Positions 1 to 8,009 of a stretch of 64,000 nucleotides of DNA are shown piece after piece (positions within the stretch are counted from its first letter, which is position 1; every line of letters begins with the position of its first letter). Position numbers and translations under genes: made by a program. The stretch comes from Paenibacillus sp. FSL H8-0048 (GTDB lineage Bacteria > Bacillota > Bacilli > Paenibacillales > Paenibacillaceae): positions 1,240,001 through 1,304,000 of the forward strand of contig NZ_JBBODF010000001.1 in the NCBI RefSeq assembly GCF_038002825.1, read 5' to 3'. Under the pieces are notes generated by a model. It was given only the letters and a program-made list of their open reading frames with translations, was not told the origin of the DNA and made no database searches.

Positions 1-923
1 CGGTTCTGCCATGTAACCTCAGACTCGTTTTTAATTTTGAATATAGTGCGGGTCATCAAGGGGGAGAGCTCCACCTGCTCCAGCGTCACTTGAATGCCCT
101 CCAGCATGAAGTCCTCCTGCGGCTTGACAATGACCGTCTGCTGCTGTTTGAATTTCGGGTCCAGCTTGAAGCTGATCCTGAGTCTCGGGGAATAATGCAC
201 ATCAGCTAAATTCACACCCTTGCTCTTCCCCAGATCTTTCATTTTCCCTTCATTCATCGAGGCAATCAGAAAATTGGCTTCCACCTGCTCCGGGAACGGC
301 TTGCTGCGGTCCAGATAGATAACACCCCGACCATAGAAAATGCGATAATCGTCGTACCCGTTTGTCTTAGCATTAGCGCCAATCTGACCGCCGCTGTTCA
401 AATCGTATCCGGTTGCCAAATTTTTGATTCTCGCACTGCTAATACCATAGATCTCCTGCCCTTCCGCAACATTTGCTGTATACAAAAAGATGATTTTGTT
501 CTCATCCGCCGTTACCGCATTCAAGGTAATCCGGTAATCCCCGCTGGCTGCGCTCTGATTAATCTCCTGAATGTAGCCGTGCCGGATCGCTGAATCCAGT
601 GTAGGTGCCTCTAAATCGAATTCATAGAGCCGCTTGAACATCTCCAGCCCGCCCCAATTCACTTCTCCGGCAGGTCCGGCAGCACGGGGTGCTGCATTAT
701 GAATGACCGGGATGAAGAACAGAATCACTGCAGCAATCGCGGCTGCGGCGAATCCGATGAAGGAGCCTTTGGTTAGTCTGCCCTGCCAGCTTTTACGGCG
801 TCCGCGCTCGATCCCTGCTTGAACTGCCGCTCTGACCTCATTGCCCCCGCAGTCCACCCGTACCTCTTCACGGATACGAAGCGCATCGGACAACATCGCC
901 TGTTCTTCTCTGCTATTGTTCAT
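1..923 (-). CDS. Anti-sigma factor, DUF4179-like (partial, C-terminus outside window)
   Basis: Read directly from the minus strand. The ATG at 923 overlaps the end of the sigma-factor gene by 11 bases, so the two are translationally coupled. The protein has a cytoplasmic N-terminus of about 50 residues, one membrane segment (about residues 54-74, FIGFAAAAIAAVILFF) and an extracellular beta-rich region that continues beyond the left edge. This layout and the position after an ECF sigma gene fit a membrane-bound anti-sigma factor that holds the sigma factor inactive until an envelope signal arrives. The DUF4179 assignment is from general resemblance (the NWGGLEMFKRLYEF stretch just after the membrane segment), not from a search. 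The stop codon is not in the window. Confidence 0.75.
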   Translation of the reverse strand, partial: MNNSREEQAMLSDALRIREEVRVDCGGNEVRAAVQAGIERGRRKSWQGRLTKGSFIGFAAAAIAAVILFFIPVIHNAAPRAAGPAGEVNWGGLEMFKRLYEFDLEAPTLDSAIRHGYIQEINQSAASGDYRITLNAVTADENKIIFLYTANVAEGQEIYGISSARIKNLATGYDLNSGGQIGANAKTNGYDDYRIFYGRGVIYLDRSKPFPEQVEANFLIASMNEGKMKDLGKSKGVNLADVHYSPRLRISFKLDPKFKQQQTVIVKPQEDFMLEGIQVTLEQVELSPLMTRTIFKIKNESEVTWQN

Positions 924-1449
924 TCCATTCACCCCGGTTCTTCATAATTTCCCTAAGCTGCTTCAGGCCCTTGTGCTGCCAGGTTTTGACGGTTCCCTCC
1001 GGCTTGCCCAGCAGGACTGCGATCTCGGCCAGGGTCAGATCATTATAATATTTGAGCAGCAGCACATGGCGGTATTTCACCTTTACCTGCGAGAGCGCCC
1101 ACTGCATTTCCATGGAATCCGTACTATTCTGAATGACCGGCTCCTGCATATTCTCTGCCGCTGTAGGGACTGCCTTCTTTCTTCTGCGCTGCTCGTCGAT
1201 GCAGACATAGATTAATATTCGGATCAGCCAGGTTTTGAACGCGCTGGGGTCCTTCAGGGTCCGCCGCTTCATCCAGGCCCGGCAGGTGGTCTCCTGGAGC
1301 GCTTCCAGTGCGTCATTGCGGTTGCCCAGATAACTGTAAGCAATATGGTATAGCTGGTCGCTATGCTCCATCACCGCTTTGACAAAGTCCGTCTCCTCAA
1401 GCGGTACAGCGGCAGTTACCTGCTTCATCTCTGCCCCGGACATCGTCAT
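913..1449 (-). CDS. ECF-type RNA polymerase sigma factor
   Basis: A 178-residue sigma-70 family protein of the extracytoplasmic-function group. Region 2 is visible around residues 25-95 (YSYLGNRNDALEALQET, AFKTWLIRILIYVC) and region 4 as a helix-turn-helix near residues 135-170 (LTLAEIAVLLGKPEGTVKTW). The chosen ATG follows a GGAGAGGAGAGGGAG Shine-Dalgarno; an ATG two codons later (1443) is also possible. It is followed by an overlapping membrane anti-sigma gene. A promoter of ECF type lies just upstream, so the pair is probably autoregulated. The signal and regulon cannot be told from the sequence. Confidence 0.9.
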   Translation of the reverse strand: MTMSGAEMKQVTAAVPLEETDFVKAVMEHSDQLYHIAYSYLGNRNDALEALQETTCRAWMKRRTLKDPSAFKTWLIRILIYVCIDEQRRRKKAVPTAAENMQEPVIQNSTDSMEMQWALSQVKVKYRHVLLLKYYNDLTLAEIAVLLGKPEGTVKTWQHKGLKQLREIMKNRGEWNEQ

Positions 1450-1483
1450 CTCTCCCTCTCCTCTCCATCCCTTTTACATGAAT

Positions 1484-1512
1484 TAGACGGAGAGGTTATG
1501 CAAACAGTTTTA
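1484..1512 (-). promoter_or_regulatory. ECF-type autoregulatory promoter of the sigma gene
   Basis: On the minus strand TAAAAC (1507-1512) and CGTCTA (1484-1489) are separated by 17 bases. The Bacillus ECF consensus is about TGAAAC, 16-17 bases, CGTC. The site lies 35 bases upstream of the start codon, the right distance for a short leader, which suggests positive autoregulation. Confidence 0.6.
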
Positions 1513-1645
1513 GTCTGCGGTAATTATTTTATAATCCTCATGAACGACAGAAAAACCGCAATCCCCGCTGCTGGGAATGTTGCGGCCTTTCTTGTTATAT
1601 ATGAAACTATAGTTTCCTGCTGCTGTGGAGAGGGTGCTGGACCAA

Positions 1646-1885
1646 ATGTATGTCAAAAACAGCATACGTTGTGCTTGCAAGCAGGCGCACGTCTAATTGT
1701 ATGTGAAAAACAGTATACATGGGCTCGCAAGCAGGCATATGGACTGAATGTATGTCAAAAACAGCATACATTTGCTCACAAGCAGGCACACGGCCTAATT
1801 GTATGCTAAAAACAGCATACATTGTGCTATCATGCAGGCACACAGTCTCATTTGTATGCTAAAAACATCATACGTTATGCTCGCG
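1646..1885 (+). repeat. Tandem 51-nt palindromic repeats, family A, cluster 1 (5 units)
   Basis: Five tandem units begin near 1648, 1699, 1750, 1801 and 1854 (spacing 51, 51, 51, 53). The core is an inverted repeat ATGTATG, then a 10-base loop such as TCAAAAACAG, then CATACAT. A spacer with GCAAGCAGGCAC follows. Changes in the arms mostly keep pairing or give G-U pairs. The array fills the 508-base gap between the 3' end of the aminopeptidase gene and the sigma promoter; I see no convincing gene in the gap. Confidence 0.85.
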
Positions 1886-1957
1886 CAAAGGTAGTCTTAT
1901 TCATCCGGTTAGGATGATTTTGTTCTGGAGATTATTTCACTTCCAGATAGGATACAC

Positions 1958-3190
1958 CTAGAGCACCCAATTCCCCTTGCGGAACACCGGCTCAATCGTG
2001 CCGTCAGCCAGTTCTCCGTCAATATCTAGCGCATCGGAGCCTACCATGAAATCGACATGTGTGAGGCTGACGTTGGCCCCTCTAGATAGCAGTTCCTCGC
2101 TGGTCATGGAGGTTCCCCCTTCAATATTCACCGGATAGGCACTGCCCAGCGCGAAATGACAGGAAGCATTCTCGTCAATTCCGGTATTGTAGAACACTCT
2201 GTTCAGCCGGGAGATCGGCGAATCATGCGGCACCAAGGCCACTTCTCCGAGGTAAGAGGCGCCTTCATCCGTCTCCAGCAGGGAGGTCAGGTGCTCACGG
2301 CCGGATTCAGCATCATAGGCAGTAACCTTGCCGTCTGTGAAAGTAACGGTAATTCCGTCGACGAGCCGCCCGTTCAGGTTCAGCGGAAGCGTACTCTTGA
2401 CGGTGCCGTTCACGCCGGTGCGGCGAGGCATCGTGTAGATCTCTTCGGTAGGCATATTCGCTACAAAATAGACGCCACGCTCGTTCTCCCCGCCGCCGCC
2501 ACGCCATAAATGGCCTTCCGGCAGCTCGACACGCAGATCCGTGCCGGGAGCACGGTAATGCAGGCTTTTGTAGCGCTTGGCATTCATACGGTCCTGACTC
2601 TGCTTCAGCTCGCCGATATGACTGCGCCAGGCGGCCACCGGATCTTCGCTGTTCACCCGGTTCATCTGGAACACCGCTTGCCACATCGCATCGATCCGCT
2701 CGTCCTCCGGCAGATCTGCGAACACCTTGTCCGCCCAGGCACGTGTCGGCGCCTTGATCAGCGACCAGCTGATTCTGCTGTTACGGGTGTAGACCTGGTA
2801 CTTCTTGCGCGCAACTGCAGCTGCCTTAACGGCAGTGGAGACCTTGGCCGAATCGATCCCGCGGAATAATTCCGGGTCTGGCACCTTTATATGTAATATA
2901 GCTCCGCCTTCTTCAGCGAATCCCTCCAGCATATCGGCATGCCACTGCGGATAATACCCGAATGATTCCTCAGGAGCCTTCTCGTAACGGATGCGTGTGA
3001 CCGCTTCATCGTCCCAGTCTACAAGCACGTATTTCGCTCCGGCTTCATAGGCCTTGCCTACAATCAGCCGGGTAAGCTCCGCCGTCTCCAGCGGCGCGTG
3101 AACCATCAGAACTTGTCCCGCCTGCACATTCACACCGACCTTCACTACCAGCTCTGCGTATTTCTCCAGCATCTGTTCAAAATCCTTCAT
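1958..3190 (-). CDS. M29-family aminopeptidase
   Basis: A 410-residue protein matching the M29 thermophilic-type metallo-aminopeptidases (AmpS/PepS/AmpII), which remove N-terminal residues from peptides in the cytoplasm. Family hallmarks include the N-terminal VKVGVNVQAGQVLMVHAP segment, the GTDLRVELPEGHLWRGG stretch in the middle, and the C-terminal HFALGSAYP and SLTHVDFMVGS motifs that contribute metal ligands. Length is usual for the family. The ATG follows GGAGGAAGAGATGAA. It is transcribed alone or with the small genes just upstream. Confidence 0.93.
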   Translation of the reverse strand: MKDFEQMLEKYAELVVKVGVNVQAGQVLMVHAPLETAELTRLIVGKAYEAGAKYVLVDWDDEAVTRIRYEKAPEESFGYYPQWHADMLEGFAEEGGAILHIKVPDPELFRGIDSAKVSTAVKAAAVARKKYQVYTRNSRISWSLIKAPTRAWADKVFADLPEDERIDAMWQAVFQMNRVNSEDPVAAWRSHIGELKQSQDRMNAKRYKSLHYRAPGTDLRVELPEGHLWRGGGGENERGVYFVANMPTEEIYTMPRRTGVNGTVKSTLPLNLNGRLVDGITVTFTDGKVTAYDAESGREHLTSLLETDEGASYLGEVALVPHDSPISRLNRVFYNTGIDENASCHFALGSAYPVNIEGGTSMTSEELLSRGANVSLTHVDFMVGSDALDIDGELADGTIEPVFRKGNWVL

Positions 3191-3228
3191 TTCATCTCTT
3201 CCTCCATATCTTCACTGTCTCTGTATAA

Positions 3229-3285
3229 TTATAGCGGAAGACCGGGGAGATGGCACGTATCTATGTACAACCGGAAGCTGAGCAT
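3229..3285 (-). CDS. Candidate 18-codon leader ORF upstream of the aminopeptidase
   Basis: A minus-strand ORF of 18 codons starts at an ATG (3285) with a good GGAGGAG site seven bases upstream and stops at a TAA 38 bases before the aminopeptidase start. It also lies across an inverted repeat (CCGGAAGC at about 3271 with GCTTCCGG at about 3300). It may be a leader peptide or chance. No similarity is recognised. Confidence 0.2.
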   Translation of the reverse strand: MLSFRLYIDTCHLPGLPL

Positions 3286-3318
3286 ATCGTAACTCCTCCG
3301 CTTCCGGCAGCGCTTCCG

Positions 3319-3666
3319 CTATTGCTTATCCACCTGCAGCAGGTGAATGGTCTTCACATCGTACGTATGGGCGATTTTCTCTTCCGCAATCACTTTCAGC
3401 TTCGTCAGGCTGGCTACCTTGGCCGGGTCTGCCCGGGAGAGCAGCCTCCACAGCTCGGGGTCGGATAAGGTCTGATAGAGCTTGTCATCATCATACTCCT
3501 TGCGGTTCTGCGTAACCAGCTTGACCTTGTAGCTGCCGAACACCGCTTCTGTCTGCCCCGCTTCATTAATGTGGGCAAGGATCTCCTGCCGGAGTCCGGC
3601 CAGCTCCTTTTCCAGCTCCTTCTGCTTCGCCTTGAGCTTGTAATACTGTTGAACCTTCTTTTCCAT
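3319..3666 (-). CDS. Small coiled-coil protein of unknown function
   Basis: A 115-residue protein. The N-terminal 40 residues are a charged heptad-like helix (KLKAKQKELEKELAGLRQEI), predicted to be a coiled coil. The rest contains AVFGSYKVKLVTQNRKEYDD and PAKVASLTKLKVIAEEKI, reminiscent of small phage or chromosome proteins that carry a Gp157-like helical region, but I do not recognise a family firmly. I chose the ATG at 3666 because the longer reading frame (to 3693) starts inside its own AGGAGAGGAG ribosome site. Confidence 0.6.
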   Translation of the reverse strand: MEKKVQQYYKLKAKQKELEKELAGLRQEILAHINEAGQTEAVFGSYKVKLVTQNRKEYDDDKLYQTLSDPELWRLLSRADPAKVASLTKLKVIAEEKIAHTYDVKTIHLLQVDKQ

Positions 3667-3780
3667 ACAGTGCTCACGCTCCTCTCCTAACATGTCTATG
3701 CAGGAAAGAACAGTTAGAATGATTAATTCTGTTGAGACGGTTTATGTTTAATTCTATAATGGAGTCGTTGTGTGACAAGT

Positions 3781-3876
3781 GGAAACGGCTACACCGTCCT
3801 ACTAAAGGACGATACCGTTTCAGCGCGAAATAGAAGGATAAGTTATCGCGTGCAACATATAACTTCTTGTATTTCA
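3781..3876 (+). repeat. Two-hairpin structured element, copy 1 (5' of the VanZ gene)
   Basis: Hairpin 1 pairs GAAACGG (3782-3788) with CCGTTTC (3815-3821), with an inner stem CGTCCT/AGGACG. Hairpin 2 pairs GAAATA (3827-3832) with TATTTC (3870-3875) and AAGTTAT (3840-3846) with ATAACTT (3859-3865). The element ends about 24 bases before the VanZ start codon, so it would lie in that gene's leader. A second full copy is at 37350-37444 and a half copy at 60970-61009. Confidence 0.75.
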
Positions 3877-3899
3877 AAAAACTGACAGCAGGTGAACCC

Positions 3900-5045
3900 A
3901 TGTTCCAGACTTATCTATTCCCCATTTCCTATGCATTCATGGCCTTTCCGGTTGCGGCGCTATTCTTCACGTTACCGTTCCTAATTGTGCAGTACCGCCG
4001 GCACGGCTATATCAATAAAATCAGGGCCTTGGTGCTGTATCTGTTGCTGCTGTACCTGCTTAACGCGTTCTTCCTGGTTCTGCTTCCCTTGCCTGATTCC
4101 AGGCACAATGCAGCCCCCTCCGGGAGTATGATCCAGCTTGTACCGCTGCAGTTCATTCAGGATATTCTGCACAATACGCCCATTACGCGCAGCGACCCTT
4201 CCAGCTACCTTAATGTGCTGAGCGGAGCGGATTTTCTGCTGGCGGCCTTCAATGTTCTGCTGACCGTACCCTTTGGTATGTTCCTTGGCTACTACTTCCG
4301 CACGCGCTGGGTAGTATGCATTATCCTGTCCTTTGCGCTGTCGCTGTTGTTCGAGATTACGCAGATTACCGGCATTTACGGGTTCTTCGATCATCCCTAC
4401 CGGATCTTCGATGTCGATGACATGATTACGAACACACTGGGCGGCATGATCGGCTTCAAGCTCTCCCTATGGATCTCCGGCCTGCTGCCGAGGATTGAAA
4501 AGCTTGACAGCCAAGAGGACCTTTCCGCCAAAAAAGTGACCTACACCCGCCGCGCCCTTGCATTCCTGCTGGATTCGATCCTGCTGCTCGCGGTAACCAT
4601 CCTCCTTAATTTGCTCTCGCTGCGTATTTCGTGGTGGGCAGTTAGTATGGTGTATTTCCTGAGCATTCCTCTGTTCACAGGCGGACGAACCTTCGGCAAA
4701 TGGGTTGTGCGTATCCGGCTAAGGAGTGAGGACGGCGGCCCGGCCAGACCCTGGAGGGTATGGGCACGATATGGATTACTCTATGGCGTCTTAGGCGGAA
4801 TGAATTCCCTGGGGCCTGACTCCTCCTTCTTCGTCTACATCGGTAAAGCCCTGGCTGCTGTAGTGAAAATGGTCATCCTATTGGCAGATTTGGCCTTCTT
4901 CATCCATCTGGTGCTGCGGCTGATTAAGCGTGACCGTCCGCTCATCTATGAAGAGCTTAGCAGAACCCGCAATGGAATCACCTGGCCGGAGCGGCATCAG
5001 GCAGCGGTAAACGAGACCCTAAATAAGACAGTAATCAATGAATAG
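3900..5045 (+). CDS. VanZ-like and RDD-domain membrane protein
   Basis: A 381-residue integral membrane protein. The first half (about residues 1-195) is a VanZ-like domain with four or five membrane helices and the typical FDVDDMITNTLGGMIGF motif. The second half (about 210-370) is an RDD-type domain beginning RRALAFLLDSILL, with GGRTFGKWVVRIRL near residue 270. VanZ proteins are linked to glycopeptide and lipoglycopeptide resistance; RDD domains are small membrane modules, some linked to ion transport. The fusion's own job is not known. ATG at 3900 is preferred (AGGTGA five bases upstream) over a TTG at 3867 that lies inside the structured element. The amidase gene follows 15 bases later, probably in the same transcript. 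Confidence 0.85.
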   Translation: MFQTYLFPISYAFMAFPVAALFFTLPFLIVQYRRHGYINKIRALVLYLLLLYLLNAFFLVLLPLPDSRHNAAPSGSMIQLVPLQFIQDILHNTPITRSDPSSYLNVLSGADFLLAAFNVLLTVPFGMFLGYYFRTRWVVCIILSFALSLLFEITQITGIYGFFDHPYRIFDVDDMITNTLGGMIGFKLSLWISGLLPRIEKLDSQEDLSAKKVTYTRRALAFLLDSILLLAVTILLNLLSLRISWWAVSMVYFLSIPLFTGGRTFGKWVVRIRLRSEDGGPARPWRVWARYGLLYGVLGGMNSLGPDSSFFVYIGKALAAVVKMVILLADLAFFIHLVLRLIKRDRPLIYEELSRTRNGITWPERHQAAVNETLNKTVINE

Positions 5046-5060
5046 AGGTATAGTATCCTT

Positions 5061-6566
5061 ATGAATAATAACGATTCCACCCGTATCTCCTCTGCTCCAA
5101 ATGAGCTTGATTGGTTAATAGAAGCAGACATCACTAGTATTCAGGAGCAAATGGCACAAGGAAGCTTAACCTCCGAAGTGCTGGTAGGCTGGTATTTGGA
5201 ACGGATCAACCGGTTGGACGGTCTGCTCCGCTCCGTACTGGAGGTGAATCCAGAGGCTCTTGCGATTGCCGCGAAGCTCGATCAGGAACGAAGAGATCAG
5301 GGCAGCCGGGGACCGCTGCACGGTATTCCGGTCCTGGTCAAAGATAACATCGGCACAGCTGATAAGCTGCACACCAGTGCAGGAGCCTTGGCGCTTGCAG
5401 AGTGCATAGCAGCAGAAGATGCTGAGCTTATCACCCGGCTAAGAACAGCCGGGGCAGTGATTCTCGGCAAAGCCAATATGACCGAATGGGCCAACCTCAT
5501 GTCGCCGGCGATGTGGGCTGGTTACAGCTCGCGGGGCGGACTTGTACTGAGTCCTTACGGCCCGGGCGAGCTGTTCATTGGCGGCTCGAGTTCGGGAAGC
5601 GCGGCGGCAGTTGCCGCTAACCTTGTCACCATCGCCGTAGGCACGGAGACCTCCGGCTCCATCATCAGCCCGGCGGCCCATAACTCCCTGGTCGGCCTTA
5701 AGCCTACCTGGGGTCTGGTCAACAACAAGGGCATTATACCGGGAATCGGGAGCCAGGACAGCGCCGGTCCGATGGCCAGAACGGTCAAGGACGCTGCACT
5801 CCTGCTTAATGTATTGGCCGGGAGCGCCGGCTCTTTTTCCTCAGCTGTACTGGATTATTCGGCAGGTCTGGAGCTTCATGCACTGGCAGGCAAGCGGATC
5901 GGAATTCCGCGATTCTATTATAAAGATCTGGATAGTGAAGCTCTTAAGATGATGGAATCTGCCATAGCGGCCTTGAGAGAGCTGGGGGCAGAGATCGTTG
6001 ACCCCGTGGTGCTTCCCTGTCAGGATGCTGAATGGAAGGCTACGATTCTACAATATGAATTCAAGCGTGGATTGAACAGCTATCTGGGAAGCCTGCCGGA
6101 ATCTGCTCCTGTGCATTCACTGCAGGGGCTGATAGATTTCAATCAGCAGCATTGCGAACAGGCACTCAAATACGGCCAGGGTACACTGGAATGGCTGAAC
6201 ACCTCGGGGGATGATATTACAGAGCAGGAATATTTGGAGCAGCTGCAATCTTCCCGTTCACTGGCCGGTAGTCAGGGAATCGATTATGCCCTGGAGCATT
6301 ACGCTCTGGATGCGCTTCTGTTCCCTGGAGATCACGGATGTGAAGTAGCGGCCAGAGCGGGTTATCCGCTGATTACAATTCCTGCCGGCTACACCTGCTC
6401 GGGTATTGTTGCACCAGGCGGTTATCTTACCAAGGGACCGCAGGGCATCACCTTCTGTGCCTCAGCCCATAGTGAAGCTATGCTGCTAGGGATTGCTTAT
6501 AGTTACGAGCAGGCCACGAAGCACCGGCGGACGCCGGTACTGGAGCCAGGCAGCTCGTCAGAATAA
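5061..6566 (+). CDS. Amidase-signature family hydrolase
   Basis: A 501-residue amidase of the GatA/AS family, which cleaves amide bonds with a Ser-cisSer-Lys triad. The catalytic Lys is in PVLVKDN (Lys94), the cis-Ser lies in the GGSSSGSAA block (about 176-178) and the nucleophile is the last Ser of GTETSGS (Ser200). Downstream GLKPTWG is also typical. It is not part of a gatCAB operon, so it is more likely a free amidase than the tRNA amidotransferase subunit. The substrate is unknown. It closely follows the VanZ-RDD gene and ends at a strong terminator. Confidence 0.9.
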   Translation: MNNNDSTRISSAPNELDWLIEADITSIQEQMAQGSLTSEVLVGWYLERINRLDGLLRSVLEVNPEALAIAAKLDQERRDQGSRGPLHGIPVLVKDNIGTADKLHTSAGALALAECIAAEDAELITRLRTAGAVILGKANMTEWANLMSPAMWAGYSSRGGLVLSPYGPGELFIGGSSSGSAAAVAANLVTIAVGTETSGSIISPAAHNSLVGLKPTWGLVNNKGIIPGIGSQDSAGPMARTVKDAALLLNVLAGSAGSFSSAVLDYSAGLELHALAGKRIGIPRFYYKDLDSEALKMMESAIAALRELGAEIVDPVVLPCQDAEWKATILQYEFKRGLNSYLGSLPESAPVHSLQGLIDFNQQHCEQALKYGQGTLEWLNTSGDDITEQEYLEQLQSSRSLAGSQGIDYALEHYALDALLFPGDHGCEVAARAGYPLITIPAGYTCSGIVAPGGYLTKGPQGITFCASAHSEAMLLGIAYSYEQATKHRRTPVLEPGSSSE

Positions 6567-6601
6567 CCGGGCAAGCCGCCCTCAACCGGCGTTACAACTG
6601 A

Positions 6602-6641
6602 AAGAGGCCGTATCCCGAACTCCGGGATACAGCCTCTTTTT
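6602..6641. terminator. Bidirectional intrinsic terminator between amidase and exonuclease III
   Basis: AGAGGCCGTATCCCG pairs with CGGGATACAGCCTCT, followed by TTTTT on the plus strand and preceded by AAA for the opposite direction. Confidence 0.85.
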
Positions 6642-6663
6642 ATATGATAGATATACACTCTGT

Positions 6664-7431
6664 CTATACTTCCGCCGTATCCGCCAGATGGAGGACTACC
6701 GGGCAATGATCGCTGCCAAGCACATTACATTCAATTCCGGCGTCCAGCAGACGCGGGGTCAAGCGCTCGGAAGCGAGAAAATAATCGATCCGCCAGCCCA
6801 CATTCTTCTCTCTGACCTTAGGCATGTAGGACCACCAGCTGTAGGCACCCTCCAGTTCAGGATAGAACCATCTGAAGGTATCCACGAAGCCGGCTGCGAG
6901 CAGCGTGGTCATTTTGCCGCGTTCTTCGTCAGTGAAGCCTGAATTCCCCCGGTTCGATCTCGCATTCTTCAGGTCAATCTCCTGATGCGCCACATTCAGA
7001 TCCCCGCACACGACAACCGGCTTATGCTCATCCAGCTTCAGCAAGTAGGCGCGGAACCGGTCCTCCCACTCCATCCGGTAGTCCAGCCTCGACAGATCGC
7101 GTTTGGCATTCGGCGTATACACATTCACCAGATAGAAATCCGGGAATTCCAGGGTGATAATCCGCCCCTCATCCTCCGTCTCCTGCTCCAGTCCATATCG
7201 TACGGATAGCGGCTTGATTCTGGTGAATACCGCCGTACCCGAATATCCTTTTTTGAGTGCATAATTCCAGTACTCCGCATATTCCTCTCCATGATCCAGA
7301 ACAACCTGCCCCTCCTGGAGCTTCGTCTCCTGCACACAGAAGATATCTGCGTCAACCTCCCGGAAATACTCGTTAAACCCTTTATTCACACAAGCTCTCA
7401 GACCGTTCACATTCCAGGACACCAGCTTCAT
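6664..7431 (-). CDS. exoA: Exodeoxyribonuclease III
   Basis: Exonuclease III/AP endonuclease of the EEP fold, about 255 residues, acting in base-excision repair. Motifs seen: KLVSWNVNGLRA at the N-terminus, FCVQETKLQ (metal-binding Glu), YTPNAKRDLSRLDYR, VVCGDLNVAH, TFRWFYPE, and the C-terminal GSDHCPVVL with the catalytic His. I prefer the ATG at 7431; an ATG three codons earlier (7440) is too close to the AAGGGG site. It is a single gene, with the terminator at 6602-6641 at its 3' end. Confidence 0.95.
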   Translation of the reverse strand: MKLVSWNVNGLRACVNKGFNEYFREVDADIFCVQETKLQEGQVVLDHGEEYAEYWNYALKKGYSGTAVFTRIKPLSVRYGLEQETEDEGRIITLEFPDFYLVNVYTPNAKRDLSRLDYRMEWEDRFRAYLLKLDEHKPVVVCGDLNVAHQEIDLKNARSNRGNSGFTDEERGKMTTLLAAGFVDTFRWFYPELEGAYSWWSYMPKVREKNVGWRIDYFLASERLTPRLLDAGIECNVLGSDHCPVVLHLADTAEV

Positions 7432-7606
7432 TGTTGTCATTTCCCCTTACCTGTCACTAGATTACATCCAGTGTACCATAGATTCGGGTTGTCTATGAAT
7501 CTGCCGGCATCCTATTGAAATGTGTGAATCTCCCATGACATACGTTACAGCAATCATAGCTTTGCCGAATATACTATCCTATCACAAGGAAAAGGAGGAC
7601 ATTACA

Positions 7607-7894
7607 ATGGCTATCTTATTACCGCAACAATTCTTCAATCTGCCGGCTTCTGTAGGTAAATCTTTCTATGAAAATCTGGCAGGTGGCATCAACGCGGCAG
7701 TGACTGTAAACAACAATTCCGGGTTCCCCGTGGATCTTGTTATTTACAGAGTCAATGCACCTGTGGTGACTTATATTATCCCTGCATTTAACAGTCTCAC
7801 TCTATCCGTGCATGCCCTGCTGGTCGCAGGACTTCTCAGCACAGCTGCCGGTGCAGTCTTCGGCACAATCGAAGTGGCAACCTCTGATTTCTAA
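7607..7894 (+). CDS. Small beta-rich protein of unknown function
   Basis: A 95-residue protein starting at an ATG behind a near-perfect AAAGGAGGACATTACA site; an apparent N-terminal extension to 7520 has no ribosome site. No signal peptide, membrane segment or cysteine. The body (AAVTVNNNSGFPVDLVIY, IPAFNSLTLSVHAL, GAVFGTIEVA) has alternating hydrophobic strands like a one-domain beta sandwich. The order of strands recalls DUF3992-type proteins, which build Bacillus spore appendages, but those carry N-terminal cysteines that are absent here, so this is only a suggestion. Strong ribosome binding implies good expression. Confidence 0.7.
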   Translation: MAILLPQQFFNLPASVGKSFYENLAGGINAAVTVNNNSGFPVDLVIYRVNAPVVTYIIPAFNSLTLSVHALLVAGLLSTAAGAVFGTIEVATSDF

Positions 7895-7945
7895 TCTAAT
7901 GTAAGAGTATCCCCCCTCATACTCTCTCATTAACATTCCCTTGTT

Positions 7946-7983
7946 AAGCATCTCCGGCTGGTAGACGGCCGGGGGTGCTTTTG
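7946..7983. terminator. Intrinsic terminator, convergent genes
   Basis: AAGCATCTCCGGC pairs with GGCCGGGGGTGCTT, followed by TT. It lies between the small beta protein (plus) and citrate synthase (minus). Confidence 0.7.
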
Positions 7984-8009
7984 CACGTTCAATAGAGAAG
8001 CAGCTGCTA

